From Lysobacteraceae bacterium SCN 69-320 (GTDB lineage Bacteria; Pseudomonadota; Gammaproteobacteria; Xanthomonadales; Rhodanobacteraceae): DNA of 64,000 nt. Below, piece after piece: positions 53,772-61,638 of the stretch. The stretch is taken from contig MEFP01000014.1 of the NCBI GenBank assembly GCA_001725155.1, forward strand, positions 45,470 to 109,469, in the 5' to 3' direction. A model generated the notes under the pieces. That model searched no databases, was not told the DNA's origin, and worked only from the letters and a program-made list of their open reading frames with translations. The translations under genes and the position numbers were made by a program. The stretch's first letter is position 1. Each line of letters begins with the position of its first letter.

Positions 53772-56487
53772 CCTTGGCGCCGTGGGCCATGCCGCTCTTC
53801 TCGGCTTCGCCGGCGGCATGGTCGAAACCGGTGCGCAGCAGCACGTCGCCGGTATTCGTCAGGTCCTGGGTGACGCGCCCGCGGCGCAGCGAGATCCCCG
53901 CAGTCGAAAGCGCCGGCTGGTCCGGCCTGATCGCCGGCTTGCGCAGATCCGCGCGGGCGATCGCGTCGAACGGGTTGTTCGGATCGGCCACGTAGCCGCG
54001 CACCTCGGCCACGCGGGCGCGCACGTCGGCCGGCGGCTCGGGCAGGGTGAAGCGCTGGCCGAGCACGGCGAAACGCGTCGTGTACAGCACCTTGCCGCGG
54101 TCGTCGAGCCAGGTCACTTCAGCCGAGCCGCGGAAATCGCGCCGGTCGATCTGCGCTTCCACGAGGTCGGGACCGAACGGCCGCGGCTTGCGCACGAGGC
54201 GGAATTCGCCAGCCGGCCGCTCCAGCACCACGGCGGGATCGCCGAGCAGGTTGTAGGTTTCCACCAGGGTCGAATCCTGCGTGCTCTTCTTGCCGGCGAC
54301 GATGGACTCGCCGATCGAACGACCCGGCTTGACCAGCTCGGAGACGATGGCCTTGCTGAAGGCCGCCGACGGCGAGTTGCGCCAGGACGCCGCGAACACC
54401 GCGATGGCGCCGCGGTCCGGTTCGCGCAGGAAACGCTCGCCGATCGAGTCTTCGGTCGGATTGTCGAACGGTGCCGAATAGCAGGTCATCGACAGCACCA
54501 TCGGCAGACGGCCGCCGTTGTGCAGGCCGGACACGTCGTCGAGGGTGAACAGGTCGTGGTTCTTGCGCAGGTCCGGCGGACCGGTGCGCCAGATGTAGCG
54601 GCCGCCGTGGCCGATGAAGTGCACGAGCAGGCGGCCGTCGTTGAGGCCGTCCTTGATTGAGGACTGGTGCGCGACATTGTCCTTCTCGTCGGCGCTGGCG
54701 TAGACCTTGTCGCTGAGGAAACCGTCCTTGTCCAGCGAATCGGCGATCTGGTCGGAGGTGGACTTGAAGTAGTCGCTCTCGTCGGTGATGAACATGACGT
54801 CGCGGCGCCAGGTGCCGAGCTGCGGCGTGCTCAGGTAATTGATCGTCTTGTCGACGATGGCCTTGACCTCGGCCGGCTCGACGACCGGGAAGCGGCCGAT
54901 CGCGATGACCGGCTGCATCGGATCGCTGCCGACGCTGACGAAATGGTTGTCGCTGGCCGACTGGCCGTCGTACGACATGAACTGCCAGGTCGGGATCAGC
55001 GCGCGGTGCTTCAGATCGGCCGGCGTGTCGGCGTACGGCGTGCTCGGGATGTCGCCGAACTGGCCCGGCATCAGCAGTTCCGAGTCGGCCCATTTGGCGA
55101 GGTTGCGCCGGTCGATGCGCTGGTGGCGGATGTCGAAGCTGGCGTCGCCGACGAGCAGGGCGAAGCGAGGCCGCGGTTCCGGCCAGCTCGTATACGCCTG
55201 CTGCATCAGATTGCGGATCGCCTGCGGATGAGTGATGCCGTCGTTGAACTGGTCGTAGACCTCGTCCACGTCGAGCACCGCGACCTTGAGGCCGCGCCGG
55301 CGATGGAACTCGGCCAGCGGCTTCACCGCGTCGATCAGGCGTGAATGGCTGATGATGAGGTAGTCGACCGGCGCAGCGGGCTTGTGCCAGTCCGTGGAGC
55401 TCATGGCGCGGACCTTCAGCGGCGCCAGGAACCCGCCGTCGACGACCGGATACAGCGTGGCGCCGGCGTCGACGCGGCCGAGATTGCCGTCGGCCGCGTT
55501 CCAGCGCCGCGCATCGTCGCCGTAGACGGCAAGCTGGCTGCCGGCATGGCGCAGCGCGACCTTGCCGGCACCGTTCACGCGCACCGGTTCGACCGAACGC
55601 ACGAGATCGCCGCTGACCGGATAGTCCACGTCGATCGAGTTGAACATGACCACGTCGACGACGAAATTCGGATCGCCGGGCTTGGTCGGTCGCTTGGGTA
55701 CGCTCAAGGTCAGCCGGTTGCCCTTCTCCTGCAGTTGCGCGGCCGGCACGGTCACGCTCTGCTCGACTTCGGCGCGGCCGTCCCACTGGAACGCGGCGAC
55801 GGTCCTGCCGCCGAACTGCAGGTTCACGACATGGTCGACGATGTGGTCGCCGTTGCCGCCGATCTGGCGCGGCGTGATCGACATGCCGCGGAACTTCAGG
55901 CGCAAGGTGACGGTGCCGCCGTGCGCAGCGAGATCGGGCAGATCCAGATCGAAGGTGAACGGCTCGGGATCGACGTGGGTGAGCTTGGCCCAGTGCCAGA
56001 AATCCGCCTCTTCCCAGGCATTCACCTCGTTCTGATTCAGACGAATCATGAGGTTTTCCTGCTCCAGGTGCAGGCGGCGGCTCAGCGGGGCCGGCGCGGC
56101 GGCCGGCGCGACGGCCACGTCTGCGATACGCGCGTGCGGACCGGCCGAAGCCGACAGCACATAGACGTTGACCGTGCTGTAGGCGTCATACCAGGACAGC
56201 GGTCCATGCAGCGGCTGGCCTACCCACTCGATGCGGTCGCCCGGACGCAGGGTCGGCCCTTCGCCGCTGAGGCGGATCGGTACTTCGTTGCCGCGCTGGG
56301 TCAGCTTCAGCGATTCGCGCGGGCAGTCCGCCAGACCCGGTGCCGCTGCGACGATATGCGCCTGGTCCAGCGCATAGACGCCGGCATGTTCGATTTCGAT
56401 ATGCACGCTGCCGGTGCAGGCCAGGACGGCGGAGGAAGGCAGCGCGAGAAGACCCAGCAGAACGGCACGACGGATAGGCAACAGCAT
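53758..56487 (-). CDS. Gingipain-like C25 cysteine peptidase, exported
   Basis: 909 residues with a signal peptide (LLGLLALPSSAVLAC). A beta-rich N-terminal half precedes the caspase-like C25 domain, which has the catalytic pair H627 (HFIGHGGRYIW) and C669 (SMTCYSAPFDNPTEDS), and LLVGDASFDI and PVIAIGRFPVVEPAE as in gingipains. An Ig-like C-terminal part follows GDPAVVLE. No Bacteroidetes-type sorting tail is visible, so export beyond the periplasm would need another route. Distinct from clostripain (C11). Its position beside a glycan locus and a P-domain protein suggests a surface or secreted role. Confidence 0.88.
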   Translation of the reverse strand: MLLPIRRAVLLGLLALPSSAVLACTGSVHIEIEHAGVYALDQAHIVAAAPGLADCPRESLKLTQRGNEVPIRLSGEGPTLRPGDRIEWVGQPLHGPLSWYDAYSTVNVYVLSASAGPHARIADVAVAPAAAPAPLSRRLHLEQENLMIRLNQNEVNAWEEADFWHWAKLTHVDPEPFTFDLDLPDLAAHGGTVTLRLKFRGMSITPRQIGGNGDHIVDHVVNLQFGGRTVAAFQWDGRAEVEQSVTVPAAQLQEKGNRLTLSVPKRPTKPGDPNFVVDVVMFNSIDVDYPVSGDLVRSVEPVRVNGAGKVALRHAGSQLAVYGDDARRWNAADGNLGRVDAGATLYPVVDGGFLAPLKVRAMSSTDWHKPAAPVDYLIISHSRLIDAVKPLAEFHRRRGLKVAVLDVDEVYDQFNDGITHPQAIRNLMQQAYTSWPEPRPRFALLVGDASFDIRHQRIDRRNLAKWADSELLMPGQFGDIPSTPYADTPADLKHRALIPTWQFMSYDGQSASDNHFVSVGSDPMQPVIAIGRFPVVEPAEVKAIVDKTINYLSTPQLGTWRRDVMFITDESDYFKSTSDQIADSLDKDGFLSDKVYASADEKDNVAHQSSIKDGLNDGRLLVHFIGHGGRYIWRTGPPDLRKNHDLFTLDDVSGLHNGGRLPMVLSMTCYSAPFDNPTEDSIGERFLREPDRGAIAVFAASWRNSPSAAFSKAIVSELVKPGRSIGESIVAGKKSTQDSTLVETYNLLGDPAVVLERPAGEFRLVRKPRPFGPDLVEAQIDRRDFRGSAEVTWLDDRGKVLYTTRFAVLGQRFTLPEPPADVRARVAEVRGYVADPNNPFDAIARADLRKPAIRPDQPALSTAGISLRRGRVTQDLTNTGDVLLRTGFDHAAGEAEKSGMAHGAKVAAQ

Positions 56488-56626
56488 GAGCGAACGGAAC
56501 CTGCGGAACGTCGGGACGACCGAATCCGACAGGCTACCGATTGGTCAAGATCTATGCAAACCCGCTCGCACTTCGCTGCGATGGAACGTAGCGAACGCGC
56601 GGCCGAACGTGCCGCGCGGCGGAAGA

Positions 56627-57286
56627 TCAGGGATTTTCGAAGCCGTTCTTGAACAGCGGATCGGTCTGGTCGATGTACAGGGTCGCCGCATTGACCGTGC
56701 CGGTGCCGCTGTTGGGCTGGCCCGGAGTCGGGTCGCCGGCGTCCCAGAACGTCAGGGTCCAGGTGCCGTTGGCGAGCTCGGGCGGCAAGTTGCGGAACTC
56801 GGTCGACAGCAGGGTCGGCGCACCGCCGGGATTCTGGCCGCCCGGTTCGCTGGCGCGGTAGTTGCCGGTCGGCACGGTCGGGAACGCGCTGCCCCACCAG
56901 TCGCGGTCGCCGTCGTCCTTGAAGGTGTAAAGGCCGCTGAGCGTGCCGTTGTGACCGCAGCCGTTCGGCACGTTGGAGCCGGTGTGGCTGAAGATGATCT
57001 TGGACGGGCTGCCGCCGGGTGCCGCGAGCTTGACCACGAGGTCGCCGCGCCAGGTGTGGACGATGTCCATGCTCACGCTGATGCCGACGACCGGATAGAC
57101 CAGGCCGTTGACGTCGAAGTTGACGACGCGCGGCTGGCCCAGGTTGTTGACGCCGCAGCTCGGCGAGCCGGCCGGCGCGTCCGGGATGGGGCCCGTGTTC
57201 GTGCCTGCGAACGACTCGACCGCGAAAACGGGCGAGGAGGCCAGGAGACCAAGGCCGATCGAGGCCAGAACTGCGGTGCTGCGCAT
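56627..57286 (-). CDS. Secreted protein with proprotein-convertase P-domain
   Basis: 219 residues from the ATG at 57286 with GGAG and GGAAG upstream. A signal peptide (MRSTAVLASIGLGLLASSP) is followed by a short cysteine-containing segment and a P/Homo-B domain: VVGISVSMDIVHTWRGDLVV, KIIFSHTGSNVPNG, then GTWTLTFWDAGDPTPG and NAATLYI. There is no protease domain, so it is a stand-alone P-domain. It ends LFKNGFENP; similar short GFE tails recur in secreted proteins of Xanthomonadales as I recall, and may be an export signal. It lies upstream of the C25 peptidase gene on the same strand. Confidence 0.85.
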   Translation of the reverse strand: MRSTAVLASIGLGLLASSPVFAVESFAGTNTGPIPDAPAGSPSCGVNNLGQPRVVNFDVNGLVYPVVGISVSMDIVHTWRGDLVVKLAAPGGSPSKIIFSHTGSNVPNGCGHNGTLSGLYTFKDDGDRDWWGSAFPTVPTGNYRASEPGGQNPGGAPTLLSTEFRNLPPELANGTWTLTFWDAGDPTPGQPNSGTGTVNAATLYIDQTDPLFKNGFENP

Positions 57287-57369
57287 GCCTTCCACTCCGG
57301 AAACGACAGAGAAAACCGCGGCAGTGTAGCCGAAACCTTTGCCGTCCACGGCAACCGCCGGCGCGTCGT

Positions 57370-58146
57370 TCAGATTGCAGCCGTGCCGGCAACCGGGCGG
57401 AACAGGCGCTGCAGCAGCGCGGCGACGGCCGGCATCGCGTCTTGGACCAGCGTGGCGTCGGAATACCAGGCCTCGACCAGGCAGGCGAAGAACTCGTCCG
57501 GGCTTTCGGCGGCGTAGGGGTCTATTGCGGTTTCCTCGCCCGCATCCACGGCCGCGCAATGGGCGTCGTAGGCCTGCTGGAACGTGCGTATCCATTCGCT
57601 GCGCGACAGCCGCGACGGCAAGGGCGGCACGCCGTCGCTGCCGCCGTCGAGCATGTCCAGCTTGTGCGCGATCTCGTGGATGACGACGTTGAAGCCCGCA
57701 TGCGGGTCGGCCAGGTCCTGGGCGACGTCGGCCCAGGACAGCACCAGCGGGCCGCGCTCCCAGGCTTCGCCGATCAGGCTGTCGTCGCCTTCGGTGACCA
57801 CGCCGGTGTCCTCGTCGTGGTGCTCGCGGCGTACGCGGAACTCGCCCGGATAGACCAGTATCTGGCGCCAGCCGCGCAGATGGTCGTAGCCCAGCGCGAG
57901 GACCGGCAGGCAGGCCTGAGCCGCAATCAGCAGGTGCCGGTGCGCATCGAGCTCGGCGCCGGCCAGGGCGAAGAATTGTTTGTCGGCGAGAAAGCGCGCG
58001 CAGAACTCGCGCAGCCGCGCCGCGGACTCGGGGTCGAGGGCGGCGACCAGGGCCGACTCGGCCACGACCGCCTGCCAGGCCGTATCGGTAATGGGTTCGG
58101 GGCGAGGGCGCCAACGCTCGCGAAGACGGCGCAGCAGATCAATCAC
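57370..58146 (-). CDS. mtfA: MtfA-type M90 zinc peptidase
   Basis: 258 residues from a GTG at 58146. The metal site H157-E158-I-A-H161 lies in VVIHEIAHKLDMLDG, and the downstream ESPDEFFACLVEAWY can supply the third ligand; both are hallmarks of the M90/MtfA family. In E. coli MtfA binds the glucose repressor Mlc (DgsA) and has peptidase activity. The protein is cytoplasmic, with no signal peptide. Its substrate in this organism is unknown. It lies 83 bases upstream of the P-domain gene. Confidence 0.93.
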   Translation of the reverse strand: MIDLLRRLRERWRPRPEPITDTAWQAVVAESALVAALDPESAARLREFCARFLADKQFFALAGAELDAHRHLLIAAQACLPVLALGYDHLRGWRQILVYPGEFRVRREHHDEDTGVVTEGDDSLIGEAWERGPLVLSWADVAQDLADPHAGFNVVIHEIAHKLDMLDGGSDGVPPLPSRLSRSEWIRTFQQAYDAHCAAVDAGEETAIDPYAAESPDEFFACLVEAWYSDATLVQDAMPAVAALLQRLFRPVAGTAAI

Positions 58147-58201
58147 GGGCGCATGATGCCCTGCGCGACGCGCAGGGCGGAAGCCGTACGGATCCGGCGG
58201 G

Positions 58202-58591
58202 TTATTTGATCGAGCCCGGCAGCACCGACTGCCAGCGCAATCCGCCGCCGCGCGGCTTCTGCGGAATCACGGCCTCGGCCGACGGCAAGGTGATCGCGGC
58301 GCCGCCGCTGTTGCCGCCGCTGCTTTCCGGAACGGCCGCTTCGGTCGAGGACACCGTGTCGGCAACGGCGCCGCGCGAGTCCATGGGCACGCTGACCGGT
58401 GCGCTCTGGCCGTCGTGATAGATCACGCGGGCGCTGGCGGCGGCCGGCTGGATGTCGCAGTCCTGGCGCGACTGCGCCAGCGCCACGCCGCCCGGCGCCG
58501 CGGCGCCGAGCATGAAATCGTCCGCATGACTGACGCCGGCCAACAGCGCCAGGCTCAGCAGCAGAAGCAGTGATCGTGAAGTGATGAGCAT
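58202..58591 (-). CDS. Small exported protein of unknown function
   Basis: 129 residues from the ATG at 58591 (MLITSRSLLLLLSLALLAGV followed by SHADDF), a typical signal peptide; the upstream extension in frame lacks one. The mature part is short, Ala/Gly/Ser-rich and contains one cysteine (RQDCDIQ). The last 25 residues (AVIPQKPRGGGLRWQSVLPG) look more ordered. No family recognised. It lies 55 bases upstream of mtfA on the same strand. Confidence 0.6.
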   Translation of the reverse strand: MLITSRSLLLLLSLALLAGVSHADDFMLGAAAPGGVALAQSRQDCDIQPAAASARVIYHDGQSAPVSVPMDSRGAVADTVSSTEAAVPESSGGNSGGAAITLPSAEAVIPQKPRGGGLRWQSVLPGSIK

Positions 58592-59069
58592 CGGTGGCTC
58601 CGGAGGGCGGAACGCTGGCACGGGCTCTTGGGAGGTCGGCATGCTCGCACGATTGCTCCGGTCTAGCCAGCGGGGGCACCGGACTACAGCAGGGTTCGTG
58701 CCAACCATCGCGCGCCTCCCCAGGCCTTGCGCAACAAGGGCTTGAAGTCATGGTCAGTGTCCGGACTGTCCGCTGCGACCGCAGCGGACAGGCGACGGAC
58801 AGTGCCTCTGATGCGCCGAGGCGAGAATGGGTTGCGTAGTCATGCACTTGCGCTGCAGTGCAGCATGACTGCCTGGGCGCGGCTGGTACAGCGAGGCGGC
58901 AGCCGTCCGCGCATACTTGCCAGCGGCCGCGACGGGACGATCCGGCGGATCAGCGGCAGCACCCGATGATCCGACGCCCGGCGGCGAGTGCATCGTCGCG
59001 ACCGGAACGCCGGACGTCGTGATGCGGTCGACGCGATAGCCACTTGCCACCTTGCCGAAGCTCTGACCC
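58592..59069. other. Intergenic region with nested hairpin
   Basis: 478 bases without a supportable gene, between two divergent small genes. A nested hairpin at 58755-58804 has a perfect 10-base inner stem (TGTCCGCTGC, loop GACC) and an outer 9-base stem with one mismatch. No U-tail follows. It could be a regulatory RNA structure or an operator; otherwise the region probably holds the two promoters. Confidence 0.4.
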
Positions 59070-59387
59070 GTGAACCTGTTCGCCTGCCCTGCCTGCGGAG
59101 AACCGGCCATTTCGAGCCGCGACAAATTCCGCCTCGGCCCGATGCGCGCGGTGCGCTGCCGCTATTGCCGCGCGCGCGTCAGCGTCGCGGCGCTACCGAG
59201 CCTCATCCTGCTGGCCCTGGCCACGCTGGCCTTTCCGTTCGGCTTCATCGCGGGCTTCTGGCTGTGCCAGTCGTCAGGCTCGCTGCCGCTGTCCATCTTC
59301 GGGGGCCTGGTGGGTTTCATCGCGCTGCCGCTCTTGTTCCGCCTGGCTCATCTGCGCCTGGTGCCGCTGGTCGTGCGCGAAGGCTGA
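59070..59387 (+). CDS. Small zinc-ribbon membrane protein
   Basis: 105 residues from a GTG at 59070. Two cysteine pairs (CPAC at 6-9, CRYC at 30-33) form a zinc ribbon, followed by two transmembrane helices (about residues 43-66 and 73-92). Ribosome site is weak. This layout, a cytoplasmic zinc ribbon tethered to the membrane, is common in proteobacteria of this group, but the function is unknown. A 289-base gap follows before the DhaL-DegV gene, with no gene seen. Confidence 0.65.
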   Translation: MNLFACPACGEPAISSRDKFRLGPMRAVRCRYCRARVSVAALPSLILLALATLAFPFGFIAGFWLCQSSGSLPLSIFGGLVGFIALPLLFRLAHLRLVPLVVREG

Positions 59388-59676
59388 CGGCCGCGGAGCA
59401 GGCCCGCCGCCACGGCATGAACGCAGCACGATCCACGCACCGGTCGCCCCAGGTGCCGCGATGCGCAACGTCGCGCGGCCTAAGTTCACTGATGACCTTG
59501 CGTGTTCGTCCAGTCACAGCCATGACGGCGAGGCCGACTCGCCGAATCGGTTCGTCCCCCGGATCGGGTTCGTCGCCGCGTGCGGGGCTCGACATTGCGC
59601 TTCGCCCGGCGGGCAACGCCCGGCCCTCGCTGCAGTGCAGCGCGCCTGTGCCGGCCTGAGCTGGCTAGACTCGGGC

Positions 59677-61515
59677 ATGAACAGCGTTTCGGCAGAACTC
59701 GGACTGATCCCGCGCCGCTGGCGCCCCGGCGGCATTGCGCTCAAGCGCGGCCTGCTCGCCGGCATACGCCGCGTGCTCGCGCGACGCGACGCGATCAATC
59801 GCATCAACGTGTTTCCGGTCGCCGACGGCGATACCGGATCGAATCTCGCGTTCACCTTGAGCGCCGTCGAACAGGCGCTGCGGCCGCTGCGCCTGGGCAG
59901 CGCCGGCAGCCTGCTGCGCCGCGCCGGCGACGAAGCCATCGACGGCGCGCGCGGCAATTCCGGCGCCATCCTCGCCCAGTTCCTGCAAGGCGTCGGCGAA
60001 TACCTGACCGACCAGCCGCGGCTGGGTCTGACCGAACTGGCCGCCGCCGCCGGCCACGGCGCCAGCCAGGCGCGCGGCGCCGTGGCCGAGCCGCGCGAAG
60101 GCACCATGCTGTCGGTCATCGCCGCCTTCGCCGCATCGCTGCAGCGCGATGCAGCGCAGGGTGCCGACGATCTGCGCGACTGCTGGACGCGTGCGGTGGC
60201 CGCCGCACGCGAAGCGCTGCAGCGCACGCCCGAACAACTGGCAGTGCTGCGCAAGGCCGGCGTCGTCGATGCGGGCGCGCTCGGTTTCGTCGAGCTGCTC
60301 GAAGGCATGGACGATTATCTGCGGCGCGGCCGCGCCGGCCTCGCCGCGCTCGACGACTACCGCGGCGGCGAAGCCGGTGTGATGGCCGAGAGCGAAGCGA
60401 ACGATGCGCCGCATCGCTGGTGCACCGAATGCGTGCTCGGCGCCGAGGCGATCGAGCGCGACGCCGTGCGCGCGGCATTGCAGGCGCTGGATCACAGCAG
60501 TCTCGTGCTGGCCGGCACGCGTACGCGGCTGCGCGTACATGTGCATCTGGACGAACCGCAGCGGCTCTACGACATCCTCGGCGCGTTCGGCAACGTCACC
60601 GGCCGCAAGGCCGACGACATGCATGCGCAGCAGCGTGCGACGCAGGCGCGCACGCGCGTCGCCGTCGTCACCGACTCGGCCGCCGACCTGCCCGACGAAG
60701 CGCTGGAGCGCCTGCCGCTGCACCTGGTGCCGGTGCGCCTGAATTTCGGCGCGCAGGACTACCTGGACAAGGTGTCGCTGTCGCCGGCGGAGTTCTTCCA
60801 GGAACTGCGCCGCAACCCGCTGCCGCCGCGCACCTCACAGCCGCCGCCGGGCGATTTCCGCCGCCTGTTCGAATTCCTGCTGAGCCATCACGACGAAGTC
60901 GTCTACGTCGGCCTGTCGCGTGCGGTCAGCGGCACCTTGCAGGCCGGCGAAAGCGCGGCCGCGCGCTGCGCCGGCGGGCGTATCCACATCGTCGATTCGC
61001 GCACGGCCTCCTGCGGCCAGGGCTTGCTCGCCGTGCAGGCCGCCGAACTCGCGCAGCAGGGGCTGGACGGCCGCACCGTCGCCACGCGCATCGCCGCGCT
61101 CGCGTCGCAGACCGCGCTGTTCGCCTACGTGCGCGATCTGAGCCACGTCGTGCGCGGCGGCCGCCTGCCGGCCTGGACCCTGCCGCTGACGCGGCGTCTC
61201 GGCCTTGCACCGATCGCCGCGGTCGGCCGCGACGGACGCCTGCATCTGCGCTCGATCCTGCGCCTGCGGCCGGCGCTGCCGCAGCGCTTCGCCCGCTGGG
61301 TCGCGCGGCGACTGACGCCAGCGCAGCGCCGCGGCCGCCTGCTGATAGGCCATTGCGACAATCCCGCCGAAGCCGCCGCACTCGCCGCGGCGCTGCAGTC
61401 CGAGCTCGGCGTGGCCATGCCGGAGATCGTCGCGATGGGCGCGGCGATTTCGGCGCACGCGGGGCCTGGGGCGGTGCTCGTCAGCGCGATGCCGGCGGAC
61501 GAAGCGGATACCTGA
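59677..61515 (+). CDS. DhaL-DegV fusion, fatty-acid-kinase-like
   Basis: 612 residues from the ATG at 59677. Residues 25-215 form a DhaL/DAK2 nucleotide-binding domain: NVFPVADGDTGSNLAFTL with D50, D52 and T53, and GARGNSGAILAQFLQG. A middle segment resembling FakA follows (HRWCTECVLGAEAI). From about residue 325 to the end is a DegV fatty-acid-binding domain (VAVVTDSAADLPDEAL, RTSQPPPGDF, VYVGLSRAVSGTLQ, DSRTASCGQGLLA). In Firmicutes the kinase FakA phosphorylates fatty acids held by separate FakB (DegV) proteins; here both functions appear in one chain. It probably activates exogenous fatty acids. Confidence 0.88.
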   Translation: MNSVSAELGLIPRRWRPGGIALKRGLLAGIRRVLARRDAINRINVFPVADGDTGSNLAFTLSAVEQALRPLRLGSAGSLLRRAGDEAIDGARGNSGAILAQFLQGVGEYLTDQPRLGLTELAAAAGHGASQARGAVAEPREGTMLSVIAAFAASLQRDAAQGADDLRDCWTRAVAAAREALQRTPEQLAVLRKAGVVDAGALGFVELLEGMDDYLRRGRAGLAALDDYRGGEAGVMAESEANDAPHRWCTECVLGAEAIERDAVRAALQALDHSSLVLAGTRTRLRVHVHLDEPQRLYDILGAFGNVTGRKADDMHAQQRATQARTRVAVVTDSAADLPDEALERLPLHLVPVRLNFGAQDYLDKVSLSPAEFFQELRRNPLPPRTSQPPPGDFRRLFEFLLSHHDEVVYVGLSRAVSGTLQAGESAAARCAGGRIHIVDSRTASCGQGLLAVQAAELAQQGLDGRTVATRIAALASQTALFAYVRDLSHVVRGGRLPAWTLPLTRRLGLAPIAAVGRDGRLHLRSILRLRPALPQRFARWVARRLTPAQRRGRLLIGHCDNPAEAAALAAALQSELGVAMPEIVAMGAAISAHAGPGAVLVSAMPADEADT

Positions 61516-61638
61516 GCGCGGGTACGATGCGCAAACCTCGGCAATGGCACGTCGGCGCGCCGTGGCTTGCTGCGGTGCACCGCAAGTGATCGTCTTCGAC
61601 GGCTAGGCGAACTACGTAAGAGTTCGTAGGATTGCCGC

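Noticed and set aside
54119..55786. 555-codon leftward frame inside the C25 peptidase gene
   Set aside because: Shadow frame, Arg/Ala-rich, inside a gene with clear catalytic motifs.
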